Assembly (NCBI RefSeq): GCF_011009555.1
Contig: NZ_QXHD01000003.1
Coordinates: 395,846-457,648, forward strand
Direction: 5' to 3'
Source: Adonisia turfae CCMR0081
GTDB taxonomy: Bacteria > Cyanobacteriota > Cyanobacteriia > Phormidesmidales > Phormidesmidaceae
Length of the DNA: 61,803 nucleotides
Under the pieces are notes generated by a model. The model worked only from the letters and a program-made list of their open reading frames with translations. It was not told the origin of the DNA and searched no databases. Both the position numbers and the translations under genes were made by a program. How positions within the stretch are numbered: position 1 is the first letter of the stretch; the number at the start of each line of letters is the position of its first letter. This document shows positions 1 to 8,392 of the stretch, piece after piece.

Positions 1-778
1 CGATCAGGTTGAGAGCATTGTGTTCAATTCCAATGGTGACACTCTTGCCTCTGCTAGCAGAGACAACACTATCAAACTATGGGACTTTCAGGTTGAAAAT
101 TTGATTACTAGAGGTTGTGAATGGTTAGGCAGCTATTTTGTTAATCAATCACCTGAACTATTAGTGGAATTAGACTCTTGTCAAGCTCATAATCCTGCCT
201 GGACGCAAGAGGCTGTTGATAAACTTATAGGTAACGCTGATAACTTAGCCCGAAGTAAGAATATAAATGGTGCTATAAATTGGTATGAGCAAGCCCTAGA
301 ATGGGACAATCATCTAGAGTTTAACCCCAAAGACCGTGCAGCTAAAATCATGGCTTTCGAAGAAGGTATCCAACTGATTAAAACTGGCGATATTGAAACT
401 GCTATTAATCACTTCAAAGTTGTGCAAAGTCTCAATCCCCCACTGAAACAAACAATTGATGCAACCGTTGATGAAATTTATAGCTCCTGGAATGAGCTCT
501 GTTGGATTGGCAGTTTACAAGGATATGCTACTGAAGTAATGTTTGCTTGCGAAAAATCGGTTGACTTAGCATCCTATCACGGTGGTTTTATTGATAGCCG
601 TGGACTAGCCCGTGCCCTCACAGGTGATGCCCAAGGAGCTATTGCTGACTTCAAAGTCTTTGTTGAATGGACTTCTGATGAAAAAATCAAAGTCCAACGC
701 CAAGCCTGGATTGATGCTTTAGAAAAAGGCGACAACCCCTTCACTTCTGAAGTGATAGAGGCGCTCCGTGACGATTAA
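1..778 (+). CDS. C-terminal part of a WD40-repeat / TPR-like protein (5' truncated)
   Basis: The reading frame is open from base 2, so the gene begins left of the window and only about 258 residues are visible. The first 30 residues form the end of a WD40 blade (pattern GDTLASASRDNTIKLWDF). They are followed by a segment like the tail of many cyanobacterial WD40 proteins (ITRGCEWLGSYFVNQSPEL). The remainder is helical and TPR-like (INWYEQALEWD, IETAINHFKVVQSLNP, DAQGAIADFKVFVEW). Such proteins are usually scaffolds, often with an N-terminal kinase, caspase or NB-ARC domain that cannot be seen here. The GTG at base 20 is internal, not a start. Confidence 0.8.
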   Translation, partial: DQVESIVFNSNGDTLASASRDNTIKLWDFQVENLITRGCEWLGSYFVNQSPELLVELDSCQAHNPAWTQEAVDKLIGNADNLARSKNINGAINWYEQALEWDNHLEFNPKDRAAKIMAFEEGIQLIKTGDIETAINHFKVVQSLNPPLKQTIDATVDEIYSSWNELCWIGSLQGYATEVMFACEKSVDLASYHGGFIDSRGLARALTGDAQGAIADFKVFVEWTSDEKIKVQRQAWIDALEKGDNPFTSEVIEALRDD

Positions 779-1129
779 TAATTCTAATGCTCTAATATTC
801 GACTCTACTCAGCCAAAGGTGGATTGCCTCTGAGCAAAATCAAAAGGAATACTCACCTACCTGAGGAAAATTGAACAACGGTCATCTTAGCTCCAATACA
901 TCTGGTATTTGTATTTTTCTTAAGTTACAGACTAACTTTCCATAAATGTTGGATACGATTCAACGTAAATGGAAATCATGGTTCAATAAAACTTTTCAAT
1001 CAAAGGTAGCATGAGTTCTTATTGAACGGATATATATCGTCATATATCTTTTTTGTATTTAAGAAACTACTACGCATAAATATATCGTATTAGCTAGCCT
1101 TTGTTTCCTCTTGAGAATCCATTAAAATT
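779..1129. other. AT-rich intergenic region, no gene seen
   Basis: This is 351 bp between the WD40/TPR gene and the small precursor gene. It is AT-rich, with several near-palindromic tracts such as atatatcgtcatatatc around 1031-1047. No ORF of convincing composition, RNA gene or clear terminator was recognised. The promoter for the downstream peptide gene should lie here. Confidence 0.5.
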
Positions 1130-1510
1130 ATGCGCGATCAGAAAGATTTTACCGGCATCATAGGGCTACTGCTATTTCTAGCCGCATTACAACCTGCTCA
1201 AGCTCAAGCTGATTTTGAGAATAAAAGTCGGCCTCAATTAACTTTGTCTATTGAAGAAAGAGCTATAGAACTATCCAAAGTGTTGCATGAGCGGCTACAA
1301 AGTGATGAAAAAAACAAAGCTCTTAGTCCCAAAGATAGACGACCTAGATGCACTGACTTGGACAATTCTTCTGATACGATGCAATGCGTTGGGGATGATG
1401 ACGATGATGGTAATTTGTTGGATTGGAATGATTGGAATGATTGGAGTAATTGGAATAATTGGATCGACACATCAACTCCTCCTCCTAATCCCCAAGATAG
1501 AGATGAATAA
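1130..1510 (+). CDS. Putative radical-SAM-modified RiPP precursor with five W-x-[D/N] triplets (GrrA-like variant)
   Basis: The 126-residue product has a hydrophobic N-terminus ending near residue 27 (GIIGLLLFLAALQPAQAQA), which looks like a signal peptide. A predicted helix at about residues 38-58 (IEERAIELSKVLHERLQ) resembles the conserved helix of GrrA-type precursors. An Asp run at 89-93 comes next. Residues 99-113 are five uninterrupted triplets: WND, WND, WSN, WNN, WID. A Pro-rich acidic tail follows. Trp-x-Asn/Asp is the substrate pattern of radical SAM enzymes that form three-residue cyclophanes (triceptides). The next gene on the strand, 269 bp away, encodes a GrrM-like enzyme. Canonical GrrA proteins have a Gly-rich core, so this one is atypical. 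Cys74 and Cys86 could form a disulfide. Function is inferred from context and motif. Confidence 0.72.
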   Translation: MRDQKDFTGIIGLLLFLAALQPAQAQADFENKSRPQLTLSIEERAIELSKVLHERLQSDEKNKALSPKDRRPRCTDLDNSSDTMQCVGDDDDDGNLLDWNDWNDWSNWNNWIDTSTPPPNPQDRDE

Positions 1511-1586
1511 AGTGTACTGACTAAGGCGTGCTACAAGCGTTGATACTTCAGCACTGGAAACTGAGCGATGCAATTAGAGTAATGAT

Positions 1587-1616
1587 GATTTGAGCAATTG
1601 GAATAAATATAAATAA
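1587..1616 (+). pseudogene. Decayed partial copy of the precursor core repeat
   Basis: The stretch gatttgagcaattggaataa matches the core-coding gattggagtaattggaataa at 1438-1457 in all but two of 20 positions. It reads DLSNWNKYK then TAA, with an in-frame TAG just upstream at 1575-1577. It therefore looks like a leftover from duplication of the 3' end of the precursor gene rather than an expressed gene. It lies between the precursor and the radical SAM gene. Confidence 0.45.
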
Positions 1617-1779
1617 CTGTAGGAACTTTATTAGAAGAGACCTGCTGAAAGTTTTAGACTACTAGATAACTCATGTTTGATTTAGTGATTTAAGTTAAGT
1701 CTACATGAAAATCAATTTCTCTTCTAGGTTTCTCTTCTAGTGTAATTTTTTTTATTTTGAAAATATACATTTCATACCA

Positions 1780-2967
1780 ATGTCTCAAGCTGCTCTCTCT
1801 AATCACCCTACAAATACTATCACTAGTAGAAATATATTTTCTTTTAAGTTAATAGTTATTCAAGCAACCTCATTTTGCAATCTTGATTGTGATTATTGCT
1901 ATTTGCCTAATCGCACTGTAAAGGAGAAAATCTCTCCAGACATTATCGAAGTGATTTTTACTAAAATATTCACAAGCTCTTTCTTTAGAGATGACATCTC
2001 AATTTCTTGGCATGCAGGTGAGCCCTTAGCAATTCCAAAATCACTTTATGAGAAGTTCTTTTTGATTATTGATCGACTAAGTAGGAAATATAATAGCCAG
2101 GGCTATAAAATTCGGCAAACCCTGCAAACAAATGCGACTCTGATTAACCAAAAATGGTGTGATTTCTTCATAAAATATAAAGTCTCTGTAGGTGTCAGTA
2201 TTGATGGCCCAGCTTTTCTTCATGATCGACACCGTAAAACCAGGACAGGTAACGGTAGTTATGCAGCAACATTACGAGGTATCCGTTTACTGCAACAGAA
2301 TCAGATTCCTTTTAGAGTCATTACGGTTCTCACCCAGGATTCATTAGATTATCCAGATGAGATATTTCAGTTTTTTTTAGACCACAAGATTTCTTATGTA
2401 GGCTTCAACGTAGAAGAGATAGAAGGAATTCATCGAGCTTCTTCTTTACAGCAAGAAGGGACAACTGAGCGATTTCGCAAATTCCTACAACGTTGTTGGG
2501 AGTTAACCAAAGCTAATATTGATCCTAGCATTAGCTTAAGAGAATTTGAAAAGGTAGGTAGCTTCATATATCATAATAAAAGAATACATCGCAATGATCA
2601 GGCCACTCCCTTTGAGATTGTGAGCATTGATACCAAAGGTAACTTTTCTACGTTTTCTCCTGAATTACTATCTATGCCATCTCCGGAATACGGAGATTTC
2701 ATATTAGGAAATCTGAAGTACGACACCTTTGAGTCCGTCTGTAATACAGAAAAGTTTCAGAGGCTTTACGAAGCTATATCAATAGGGGTTGAGCAATGTC
2801 GTCAAAGCTGTCAGTACTTTGGCTTCTGTGGTGGTGGGGCTCCTAGTAACAAATACTACGAAAATGGAGCTTTTCAATCCACTGAAACCATGAACTGCTG
2901 TCTTCATCAGCAGGCAGTTGTTGATACCATGCTGACTAATTTAGAAGCTTTGCTAAAAGTCGAATAA
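1780..2967 (+). CDS. Radical SAM/SPASM peptide maturase, GrrM-like
   Basis: The 395-residue enzyme has the radical SAM cluster motif Cys33-x3-Cys37-x2-Cys40 (TSFCNLDCDYCY). A GEP-like motif (WHAGEPL) and a typical partial TIM barrel follow. The C-terminal SPASM region carries Cys340, Cys344, Cys350, Cys373 and Cys374 in the pattern C-x3-C-x5-CGGGAP...STETMNC, which closely resembles GrrM proteins. Family members use SAM to form C-C crosslinks between aromatic and nearby side chains of a ribosomal peptide. The substrate is inferred to be the W-x-[D/N] protein encoded just upstream. The orphan periplasmic binding protein sometimes linked to such systems is not in this window. The ATG at 1780 is followed by coding-like sequence; no strong ribosome-binding site is seen. 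Confidence 0.85.
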   Translation: MSQAALSNHPTNTITSRNIFSFKLIVIQATSFCNLDCDYCYLPNRTVKEKISPDIIEVIFTKIFTSSFFRDDISISWHAGEPLAIPKSLYEKFFLIIDRLSRKYNSQGYKIRQTLQTNATLINQKWCDFFIKYKVSVGVSIDGPAFLHDRHRKTRTGNGSYAATLRGIRLLQQNQIPFRVITVLTQDSLDYPDEIFQFFLDHKISYVGFNVEEIEGIHRASSLQQEGTTERFRKFLQRCWELTKANIDPSISLREFEKVGSFIYHNKRIHRNDQATPFEIVSIDTKGNFSTFSPELLSMPSPEYGDFILGNLKYDTFESVCNTEKFQRLYEAISIGVEQCRQSCQYFGFCGGGAPSNKYYENGAFQSTETMNCCLHQQAVVDTMLTNLEALLKVE

Positions 2968-3020
2968 AGGTTTCATTAGCTCATAAGATGTGTAAAATTT
3001 GCGCTCTCTTTAGATATTTT

Positions 3021-3051
3021 TCCAGACTCTTCGCATTAAGAAGAGTCTGGA
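3021..3051. terminator. 12-bp perfect hairpin between convergent genes
   Basis: Arms tccagactcttc (3021-3032) and gaagagtctgga (3040-3051) pair perfectly around a 7-nt loop. It sits between the convergent ends of the radical SAM gene and the EF-hand gene. Neither side has a long T-run downstream, so it may be a bidirectional terminator or mRNA 3' stabiliser rather than a classical intrinsic terminator. Confidence 0.6.
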
Positions 3052-3062
3052 AATGAAGGTGA

Positions 3063-3608
3063 TCAATAAGGCCCAAACATGGAATTTGCCACTGAAGTGG
3101 GATCATCGCCGCAGAAGAAATCGTCAATTAAAACTAAGATTTCGTCCTTGCTGAGAAAACCGTCGCCGTTCATATCCAATTGCTCAAAAGCAAGGGGAGC
3201 GTAGGCAGGATGGACATTGTATACTTGAAAAAGCTCGGCCCACTCTTCTGTGCACAGCTGACCGTCGCCATTGGTATCAAACACTTCAAAAATCAGCTTC
3301 ATTAAGGATTGAACTTCTTTAAAGTATCGGTCTTTGTTACCTAGAACATCATCGTAATAGGTGAGCCACTCCTGCAAGCTGATTTTCTTATCACTATTAC
3401 TATCAGCACCACTTAATAGAGACTTCCAGGCCTGAAGAAAGCGTTCTTTGAGGGCTAATACCTTAGGCGAACGGGCACCTAGATTTTTAACTTTTGCTAG
3501 CTTGGTGGCGATATTTTCAAAATCTTTGCAAACTAAGAACCCATCGCGATCGCAATCATACATACAGAACAGCTTCAGGAGTTTGCGGTTTTGCAGCTCT
3601 GTCAACAT
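3063..3608 (-). CDS. EF-hand calcium-binding protein (four EF hands)
   Basis: The 181-residue protein has four recognisable EF-hand loops: DCDRDGFLVCKD near residue 18, an Asp/Ser loop in GADSNSDKKISLQEW, DTNGDGQLCTEEW and DMNGDGFLSKDE. The layout resembles prokaryotic calerythrin and sarcoplasmic calcium-binding proteins, which are cytosolic Ca2+ buffers or sensors. No signal peptide is seen. Loop 1 ends in Asp rather than Glu at position 12, as in several such proteins. The gene is convergent with the radical SAM gene; no functional tie between them can be shown. Confidence 0.87.
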   Translation of the reverse strand: MLTELQNRKLLKLFCMYDCDRDGFLVCKDFENIATKLAKVKNLGARSPKVLALKERFLQAWKSLLSGADSNSDKKISLQEWLTYYDDVLGNKDRYFKEVQSLMKLIFEVFDTNGDGQLCTEEWAELFQVYNVHPAYAPLAFEQLDMNGDGFLSKDEILVLIDDFFCGDDPTSVANSMFGPY

Positions 3609-3726
3609 AGTGTCTATAAATCTCCTAGTAGATGGGTGAGTGATTGCGTGTTAATCCAAGAACCGTAGCATTGGTACGAGAATCATAAATCATTCATTAC
3701 CCAAAAATCGTTAGCTATAAAATGCT

Positions 3727-4158
3727 TTACTCTCGTACCTGCTCAACAACCCGCTCTCCATCATCTGACCAGTAAGCATAGGTGCCAGCTGCAAAATCCC
3801 ACTCGCCGACAAACTGTAACGATGCGCCGGTTTCCGTCCACTCGACGCCATAGCCATCCCGCACAAAGTCCAGCGAGTCGCCCCCATAAAAATTACCCCC
3901 GCGATCGTAGATAGCGATGCTGCCGCTGATGTCACTGCCTTGTCCGGGCATCGCTGGAAGAAAGTGATAGAGCTTGGGGTACGTGATGACTGCTTCGTAC
4001 TTCCCTGTGGGATCGGATAATCGGTCGTATTCAACCTGCACTAAGGACAGGTAAATGACGGCCCAAATCAGGCTGGAGCCCAGGAGCATCAAACCGTGGA
4101 TGCTGGCGCTGGTTGCGATCGCAATGCCCACAAAAAGTTTTCGCATTAAAGAGCGCAT
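3727..4158 (-). CDS. Hypothetical membrane-anchored protein
   Basis: The 143-residue protein is not recognised. Its N-terminus holds one long hydrophobic segment (about residues 8-40, SIHGLMLLGSSLIWAVIYLSL). The following soluble part is likely beta-rich and outside the membrane (GKYEAVITYPK, GSIAIYDRGGNFYGGDSLDF, VEWTETGASLQFVGEWDF). A second ATG five codons in (MRKLFVG) is an equally plausible start. It is divergent from ilvA and not obviously part of an operon. Confidence 0.6.
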   Translation of the reverse strand: MRSLMRKLFVGIAIATSASIHGLMLLGSSLIWAVIYLSLVQVEYDRLSDPTGKYEAVITYPKLYHFLPAMPGQGSDISGSIAIYDRGGNFYGGDSLDFVRDGYGVEWTETGASLQFVGEWDFAAGTYAYWSDDGERVVEQVRE

Positions 4159-4347
4159 CTACCTATCTTCTATCCATAACCTGAGAACTGAGAAAAAGAT
4201 GCACCCTGCTACAGAACAAGACCCAACGGTAGCTTCATGACGTTTCCAAGGAATTTCGCAAGGCAATCGAGCCAATCTACTGGGAGGTGGGGCTGTATAT
4301 TTTCATTAGGACATGTAATCTAAAGCACCTCCCATTCCCCTCCGCCC

Positions 4348-5859
4348 ATGCACGCTGACTATCTCAAACGTATTCTCAATGCCCGTGTCTATGACGTTGC
4401 TCAAGAAACGGCCCTAGAACTGGCTCCCAATTTATCTAAGCGTCTGAGTAATCAGCTACTGCTCAAGCGAGAAGACATGCAGTCAGTCTTTTCCTTTAAA
4501 TTGCGGGGGGCATACAACAAAATGGCCCAGCTGCCACCGGATAAGCTAGCCCGTGGGGTGATTGCTGCCTCAGCTGGAAACCATGCCCAGGGGGTGGCCT
4601 TGGGGGCTCGACGTCTATGCACCCGTGCCATTATCGTCATGCCTGAAACCACGCCAGATGTGAAGGTTGATGCAGTTAAAACCCGTGGCGGTGAGGTTGT
4701 TCTCCATGGTGAAACCTTTGACGATGCCTATATCCATGCCCGCCAGTTAGAAGCGGAAAAAGGAATGACCTTTATCCATCCCTTCGATGATCCGGATGTG
4801 ATTGCCGGGCAGGGCACCATTGGCATGGAAATTTTGCGTCAGTACCAGCAGCCCATCCATGCCATTTTTGTCGCCATTGGGGGTGGCGGTCTGATTTCCG
4901 GCATTGCGGCCTATGTAAAACGGTTGCGACCGGAAATTAAAATCATCGGCGTCGAGCCCAAGGATGCCGACGCCATGTACCAATCCCTAAAGCTGGGGCA
5001 GCGGGTCAAGCTTTCCCAAGTGGGCCTGTTTGCGGATGGTGTAGCCGTTAGCCAGGTGGGGGAAGAAACCTTCTGGCTCTGTCAGCAATATGTGGATGAC
5101 ATTATCCGGGTGGGCACTGATGATACCTGTGCTGCCATTAAAGATGTGTTTGAAGATACACGCTCGATTGTGGAACCAGCGGGAGCGTTGGCCATTGCAG
5201 GGGCTAAGGCCTATGTGAAACAAACCGGCATTAAAGATGAAACCCTGGTGGCGGTGGCCTGTGGTGCCAACATGAATTTTGACCGGCTGCGGTTTGTGGC
5301 TGAACGGGCAGAGTTGGGAGAACAGCGGGAGGCGATTTTTGCGGTCACCATTCCTGAGCAGTCAGGCAGTCTAAAACGCTTTTGCGATCACATTGGCAAA
5401 CGCAATCTAACGGAATTTAACTATCGCATTGCTGATAATACTGAGGCCCATATCTTTGTCGGTTTGCAGATTTGCGATCGCAACGACGCCATTGCCATGA
5501 AAGAACGGTTTGAGGCCAACGGCTTTAAAACCCTGGACCTCACCGATGATGAACTCACCAAAATGCACCTGCGCCATATGGTGGGTGGGCACTCTAACCT
5601 GGCCAAAAACGAACGCCTTTACCGGTTTGAGTTTCCTGAGCGCCCCGGTGCCCTGATGAAGTTTGTCAGCTCCATGAGCCCCAATTGGAATATTAGTCTG
5701 TTCCATTACCGCAACAACGGCTCAGACTATGGCCGCATCGTGGTCGGTATGCAGGTGCCACCGGAAGAAATGAATGAATGGCAGGCGTTTTTAGAAACCC
5801 TAGGCTATCGCTACTGGGAAGAAAACGATAACCCTGCCTACCAGCTCTTTTTGGGATAG
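4348..5859 (+). CDS. ilvA: Threonine ammonia-lyase, biosynthetic
   Basis: This 503-residue PLP enzyme deaminates L-threonine to 2-oxobutanoate, the first step of isoleucine synthesis. Lys51 in SFKLRGAYNK is the Schiff-base lysine, SAGNHAQGVA binds the substrate and IGGGGLISGIA holds the PLP phosphate. From about residue 330 there are two ACT-like regulatory domains (EQREAIFAVTIPEQSG and RLYRFEFPERPGALMKF), as expected for the long feedback-inhibited form. The length fits the family. The stop codon lies inside the 3' end of the convergent next gene (22-bp overlap). Confidence 0.95.
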   Translation: MHADYLKRILNARVYDVAQETALELAPNLSKRLSNQLLLKREDMQSVFSFKLRGAYNKMAQLPPDKLARGVIAASAGNHAQGVALGARRLCTRAIIVMPETTPDVKVDAVKTRGGEVVLHGETFDDAYIHARQLEAEKGMTFIHPFDDPDVIAGQGTIGMEILRQYQQPIHAIFVAIGGGGLISGIAAYVKRLRPEIKIIGVEPKDADAMYQSLKLGQRVKLSQVGLFADGVAVSQVGEETFWLCQQYVDDIIRVGTDDTCAAIKDVFEDTRSIVEPAGALAIAGAKAYVKQTGIKDETLVAVACGANMNFDRLRFVAERAELGEQREAIFAVTIPEQSGSLKRFCDHIGKRNLTEFNYRIADNTEAHIFVGLQICDRNDAIAMKERFEANGFKTLDLTDDELTKMHLRHMVGGHSNLAKNERLYRFEFPERPGALMKFVSSMSPNWNISLFHYRNNGSDYGRIVVGMQVPPEEMNEWQAFLETLGYRYWEENDNPAYQLFLG

Positions 5860-6605
5860 CGGCGATAGGCCAAGAGACCCACTAGGGCAACGCTCATGAC
5901 TAACGCCGGCACCCAAATGGTGGGAATGGTGTGATGCCGCTGGGCAATGGCTACATTTGCCCAGATGAAAACCAGGGTAAAGGGGAGATCTCCCCGTTGC
6001 ACCAGGGCTATAGCTGCGATTAAATTAGCCACCACAATCATGATGGCTGTCCAAACGGCACCGGACAGCCCCAGTTCTGGTAAGCCGGATGCATAAAGAG
6101 CCGATGCTACATTCACCACCGTTGCTACTGAAATCCAGGCTAAGTAAATGCTAATCGGTCCATTGACCCAACGTTTACGGCGACTACTGACCTGGTGCTG
6201 GCCCTCTTCCAGTTCGCTGTAGGCGGCAATGAGAGCCGATAAAATAATCACCATGGCCACCACTGACAGCCAGTAGAGCTGTAGTGTAAATAAGTAAATC
6301 CAGGCCATCTGAGCTACACAGGCTGTGATCAAACAGTAGTTGATGCGTTGGATCAACAATTGACTTCGATATTTACGCCGAGACTGATACCAGGCATAGG
6401 CAATCAGACCGACGTAAATTACCCCCCAGATAATAAAGGCATAGTTGGCGGGGGTAATGAGAACGCCGCCAAGGGGGCCATTGGCCAGGTCGGCAACGGT
6501 GTTGCCATCAATGGGGAAAAAATTGGATAGGGTATTGACGGCCAGGGTGCCAAGGATAGCTACCCAGGTTGCGATCGCTAATGTCCTATCTCCAATCAAC
6601 CCCAT
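5838..6605 (-). CDS. Polytopic membrane protein, tryptophan-rich sensory (TspO-like) type
   Basis: The 255-residue protein is hydrophobic throughout, with about seven membrane spans. It includes a conserved-looking ITPANYAFIIWGVIYVGLIAY segment (quoted in part: YAFIIWGVIYVGL) typical of bacterial proteins annotated as tryptophan-rich sensory or TspO/MBR-like. Authentic TspO is shorter (five helices), so this is the larger relative, whose substrate is unknown. Its last 22 bases overlap the end of ilvA on the other strand. Confidence 0.7.
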   Translation of the reverse strand: MGLIGDRTLAIATWVAILGTLAVNTLSNFFPIDGNTVADLANGPLGGVLITPANYAFIIWGVIYVGLIAYAWYQSRRKYRSQLLIQRINYCLITACVAQMAWIYLFTLQLYWLSVVAMVIILSALIAAYSELEEGQHQVSSRRKRWVNGPISIYLAWISVATVVNVASALYASGLPELGLSGAVWTAIMIVVANLIAAIALVQRGDLPFTLVFIWANVAIAQRHHTIPTIWVPALVMSVALVGLLAYRRYPKKSW

Positions 6606-6652
6606 CTTTCTGCCTGCAGATTACTCAGTTATTGTGACGTTTCCCAACAATG

Positions 6653-7309
6653 TTAGCCAGGTACGTCAGACGTAATGACACGTACTTTTTGAGGTCGACA
6701 GGGTGATCCAACACAAATATGTTGGGCCGGCATGTCTTTAAAGACACTGCTACGGGCCCCGATCAGGGCATTAGCGCCAATCTTGACCCCCGGTGCGATA
6801 AAGCAATCCGTCGCTACCCAGGCTCCATTTTCAATCACAATGGGAGCCGTCATTAAGGCAAAGCAGGGATCGCTAGGGTCATGGCTACCGGTGCACAAAT
6901 AGGACTTTTGCGAGACAACACAGTGCTGCCCGAGGCGAATAGGAGCCAAGCTATAGAAGGTAACGTCTTCCCCCACCCAGCTATAGTCGCCAATTTCCAC
7001 TTTCCAGGGATAGGTAAATCGAGCGGATGGACGAATAACTACATCTTTGCCAATTTTTGCCCCGAACAGCCGTAGTAGGGCACACCGTGGCCCATGGGCC
7101 GTGTGCAGGGTGAGGGGAAACACAACGGCTTGGACGAGCCACCACACCATGACGACCCACTTCGGACGACCCACTTCGAAGCCCGGCTGATAATAACGCC
7201 TCAAATCCACCAAGGATGGGGGACCAAAGTCAGGCTCAGGGGGGCTAGAGGGGGCAGACAGGGGGTCATGAGATGTCTGGGGGGAGGTTTGGGGCATACC
7301 ATCAGCCAT
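6653..7309 (-). CDS. WcaF-type hexapeptide-repeat acetyltransferase
   Basis: The protein has left-handed beta-helix hexapeptide repeats (IGKDVVIRPSARFTYPWKVEIGD, then IVIENGAWVATDCFIAPGVKIGANALIGARSSV). This matches the putative colanic acid acetyltransferase WcaF group, which O-acetylates sugars of exopolysaccharides using acetyl-CoA. The start was set at the ATG at 7309 because it overlaps the stop of the upstream glycosyltransferase as TGATG, a sign of translational coupling. A TTG one codon earlier is possible. The N-terminal 30 residues are Pro/Ser-rich and probably disordered. Confidence 0.87.
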   Translation of the reverse strand: MADGMPQTSPQTSHDPLSAPSSPPEPDFGPPSLVDLRRYYQPGFEVGRPKWVVMVWWLVQAVVFPLTLHTAHGPRCALLRLFGAKIGKDVVIRPSARFTYPWKVEIGDYSWVGEDVTFYSLAPIRLGQHCVVSQKSYLCTGSHDPSDPCFALMTAPIVIENGAWVATDCFIAPGVKIGANALIGARSSVFKDMPAQHICVGSPCRPQKVRVITSDVPG

Positions 7310-8250
7310 CAAGCATCACCTAATAAAGCAGCTTGAGGGTTTTCGTTGGGTTCTTTTTGCTCAGAGATGTTCAGGCTGCCACCAAATCTAAGTTCGTAGA
7401 GTTTGACACCAATCTGGTATTCATATTGGCTGAGCAACCGGCCATAGATGTAGCCGGGATAGCCATCGAGAAAACCAAGGCGAATAAAGTAAAACAGTAC
7501 AAAGCGTAGAAATGGCTTGAAGGGTAAGCGCACCCAAATTTTCTTGAGAAATCGCTTGCGCTGAACAGAATCTCCAAAGAGATTGGCCCCAATGGTACCG
7601 TCGTCGCCCATGCCAGTGAGTAAGTTGTAATACACCCGTGCTTCCCAGTTGGAATAACGGTTGTGGCGGGCCAACCAGTGGAACAGATCACGGAAGTCGA
7701 TGTGGAGCATGTCGTTTTTGAGATAGCCTACATTGCCATTTTCAATAACCACATGCTCATGCACTTCGTTATCACCGGTATTTTGAATTTCCTCGGTGTT
7801 TAGATTTTCATAGCGACCTTTAGCATGGCGAAAAAAGCGCATGTTCCAGTCAGGATATTTACCACCGTGGCGAATCCATTTACCCAAAAAATAAACCCGG
7901 CGATTGAGGTAGCAGCCATCTAGTGTGTTCTCTGTAATCACCTCTGCCATCTCTGCCCAAAGTTCTGGGGTGATGCGTTCGTCGCAGTCTACGATGAGTA
8001 CCCACTCGTTACGGAAGGGGAGATGGTCTAAGGACCAATTTTTTTTCTTTGGCCAGCGTCCATTGAAATCAAACTGAACCACATGGGCACCGTAGGATTC
8101 TGAAATCTCAACAGAGCGATCGTCACTGTGGGAGTCCACCACAAATACTTCATCTGCCTGGGCGACGCTTTCTAAACAAGCAGGTAGATTGGCTTCCTCA
8201 TTTTTGGCAGGAATCAGTACAGAAACAGGGATTTTGGTGGCAGCACTCAT
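7309..8250 (-). CDS. Family 2 glycosyltransferase, WaaE/KdtX-like
   Basis: The 313-residue protein begins with a GT-A fold (VSVLIPAKNEEANLPACLESV) and has a DXD-type site in LIVDCDERITPELW. The segment with FRHAKGRYENLNTEEIQNTGDNEVHEHV resembles WaaE/KdtX core-sugar transferases. It likely transfers a sugar from a nucleotide donor to a lipid-linked or exopolysaccharide acceptor at the cytoplasmic membrane. It is translationally coupled to the WcaF-like acetyltransferase, so the two probably modify the same polymer. Confidence 0.87.
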   Translation of the reverse strand: MSAATKIPVSVLIPAKNEEANLPACLESVAQADEVFVVDSHSDDRSVEISESYGAHVVQFDFNGRWPKKKNWSLDHLPFRNEWVLIVDCDERITPELWAEMAEVITENTLDGCYLNRRVYFLGKWIRHGGKYPDWNMRFFRHAKGRYENLNTEEIQNTGDNEVHEHVVIENGNVGYLKNDMLHIDFRDLFHWLARHNRYSNWEARVYYNLLTGMGDDGTIGANLFGDSVQRKRFLKKIWVRLPFKPFLRFVLFYFIRLGFLDGYPGYIYGRLLSQYEYQIGVKLYELRFGGSLNISEQKEPNENPQAALLGDA

Positions 8251-8392
8251 GGGTAAATGGAAATCTAAATGAACGGTAGATGGTTGATTAAAACCTGAGC
8301 GATTGAGTTCCTAATCTACGTATGACCTACGCTATCGAAATCCTGAAGTAAGGTTTTTATCTAACTAACATCTAACTAATTATGGTGCCAAG

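Noticed and set aside
4055..4240. Plus-strand ORF of 61 aa opposite the hypothetical membrane protein
   Set aside because: It is mostly antisense to the better-supported minus-strand gene and lacks a ribosome-binding site.
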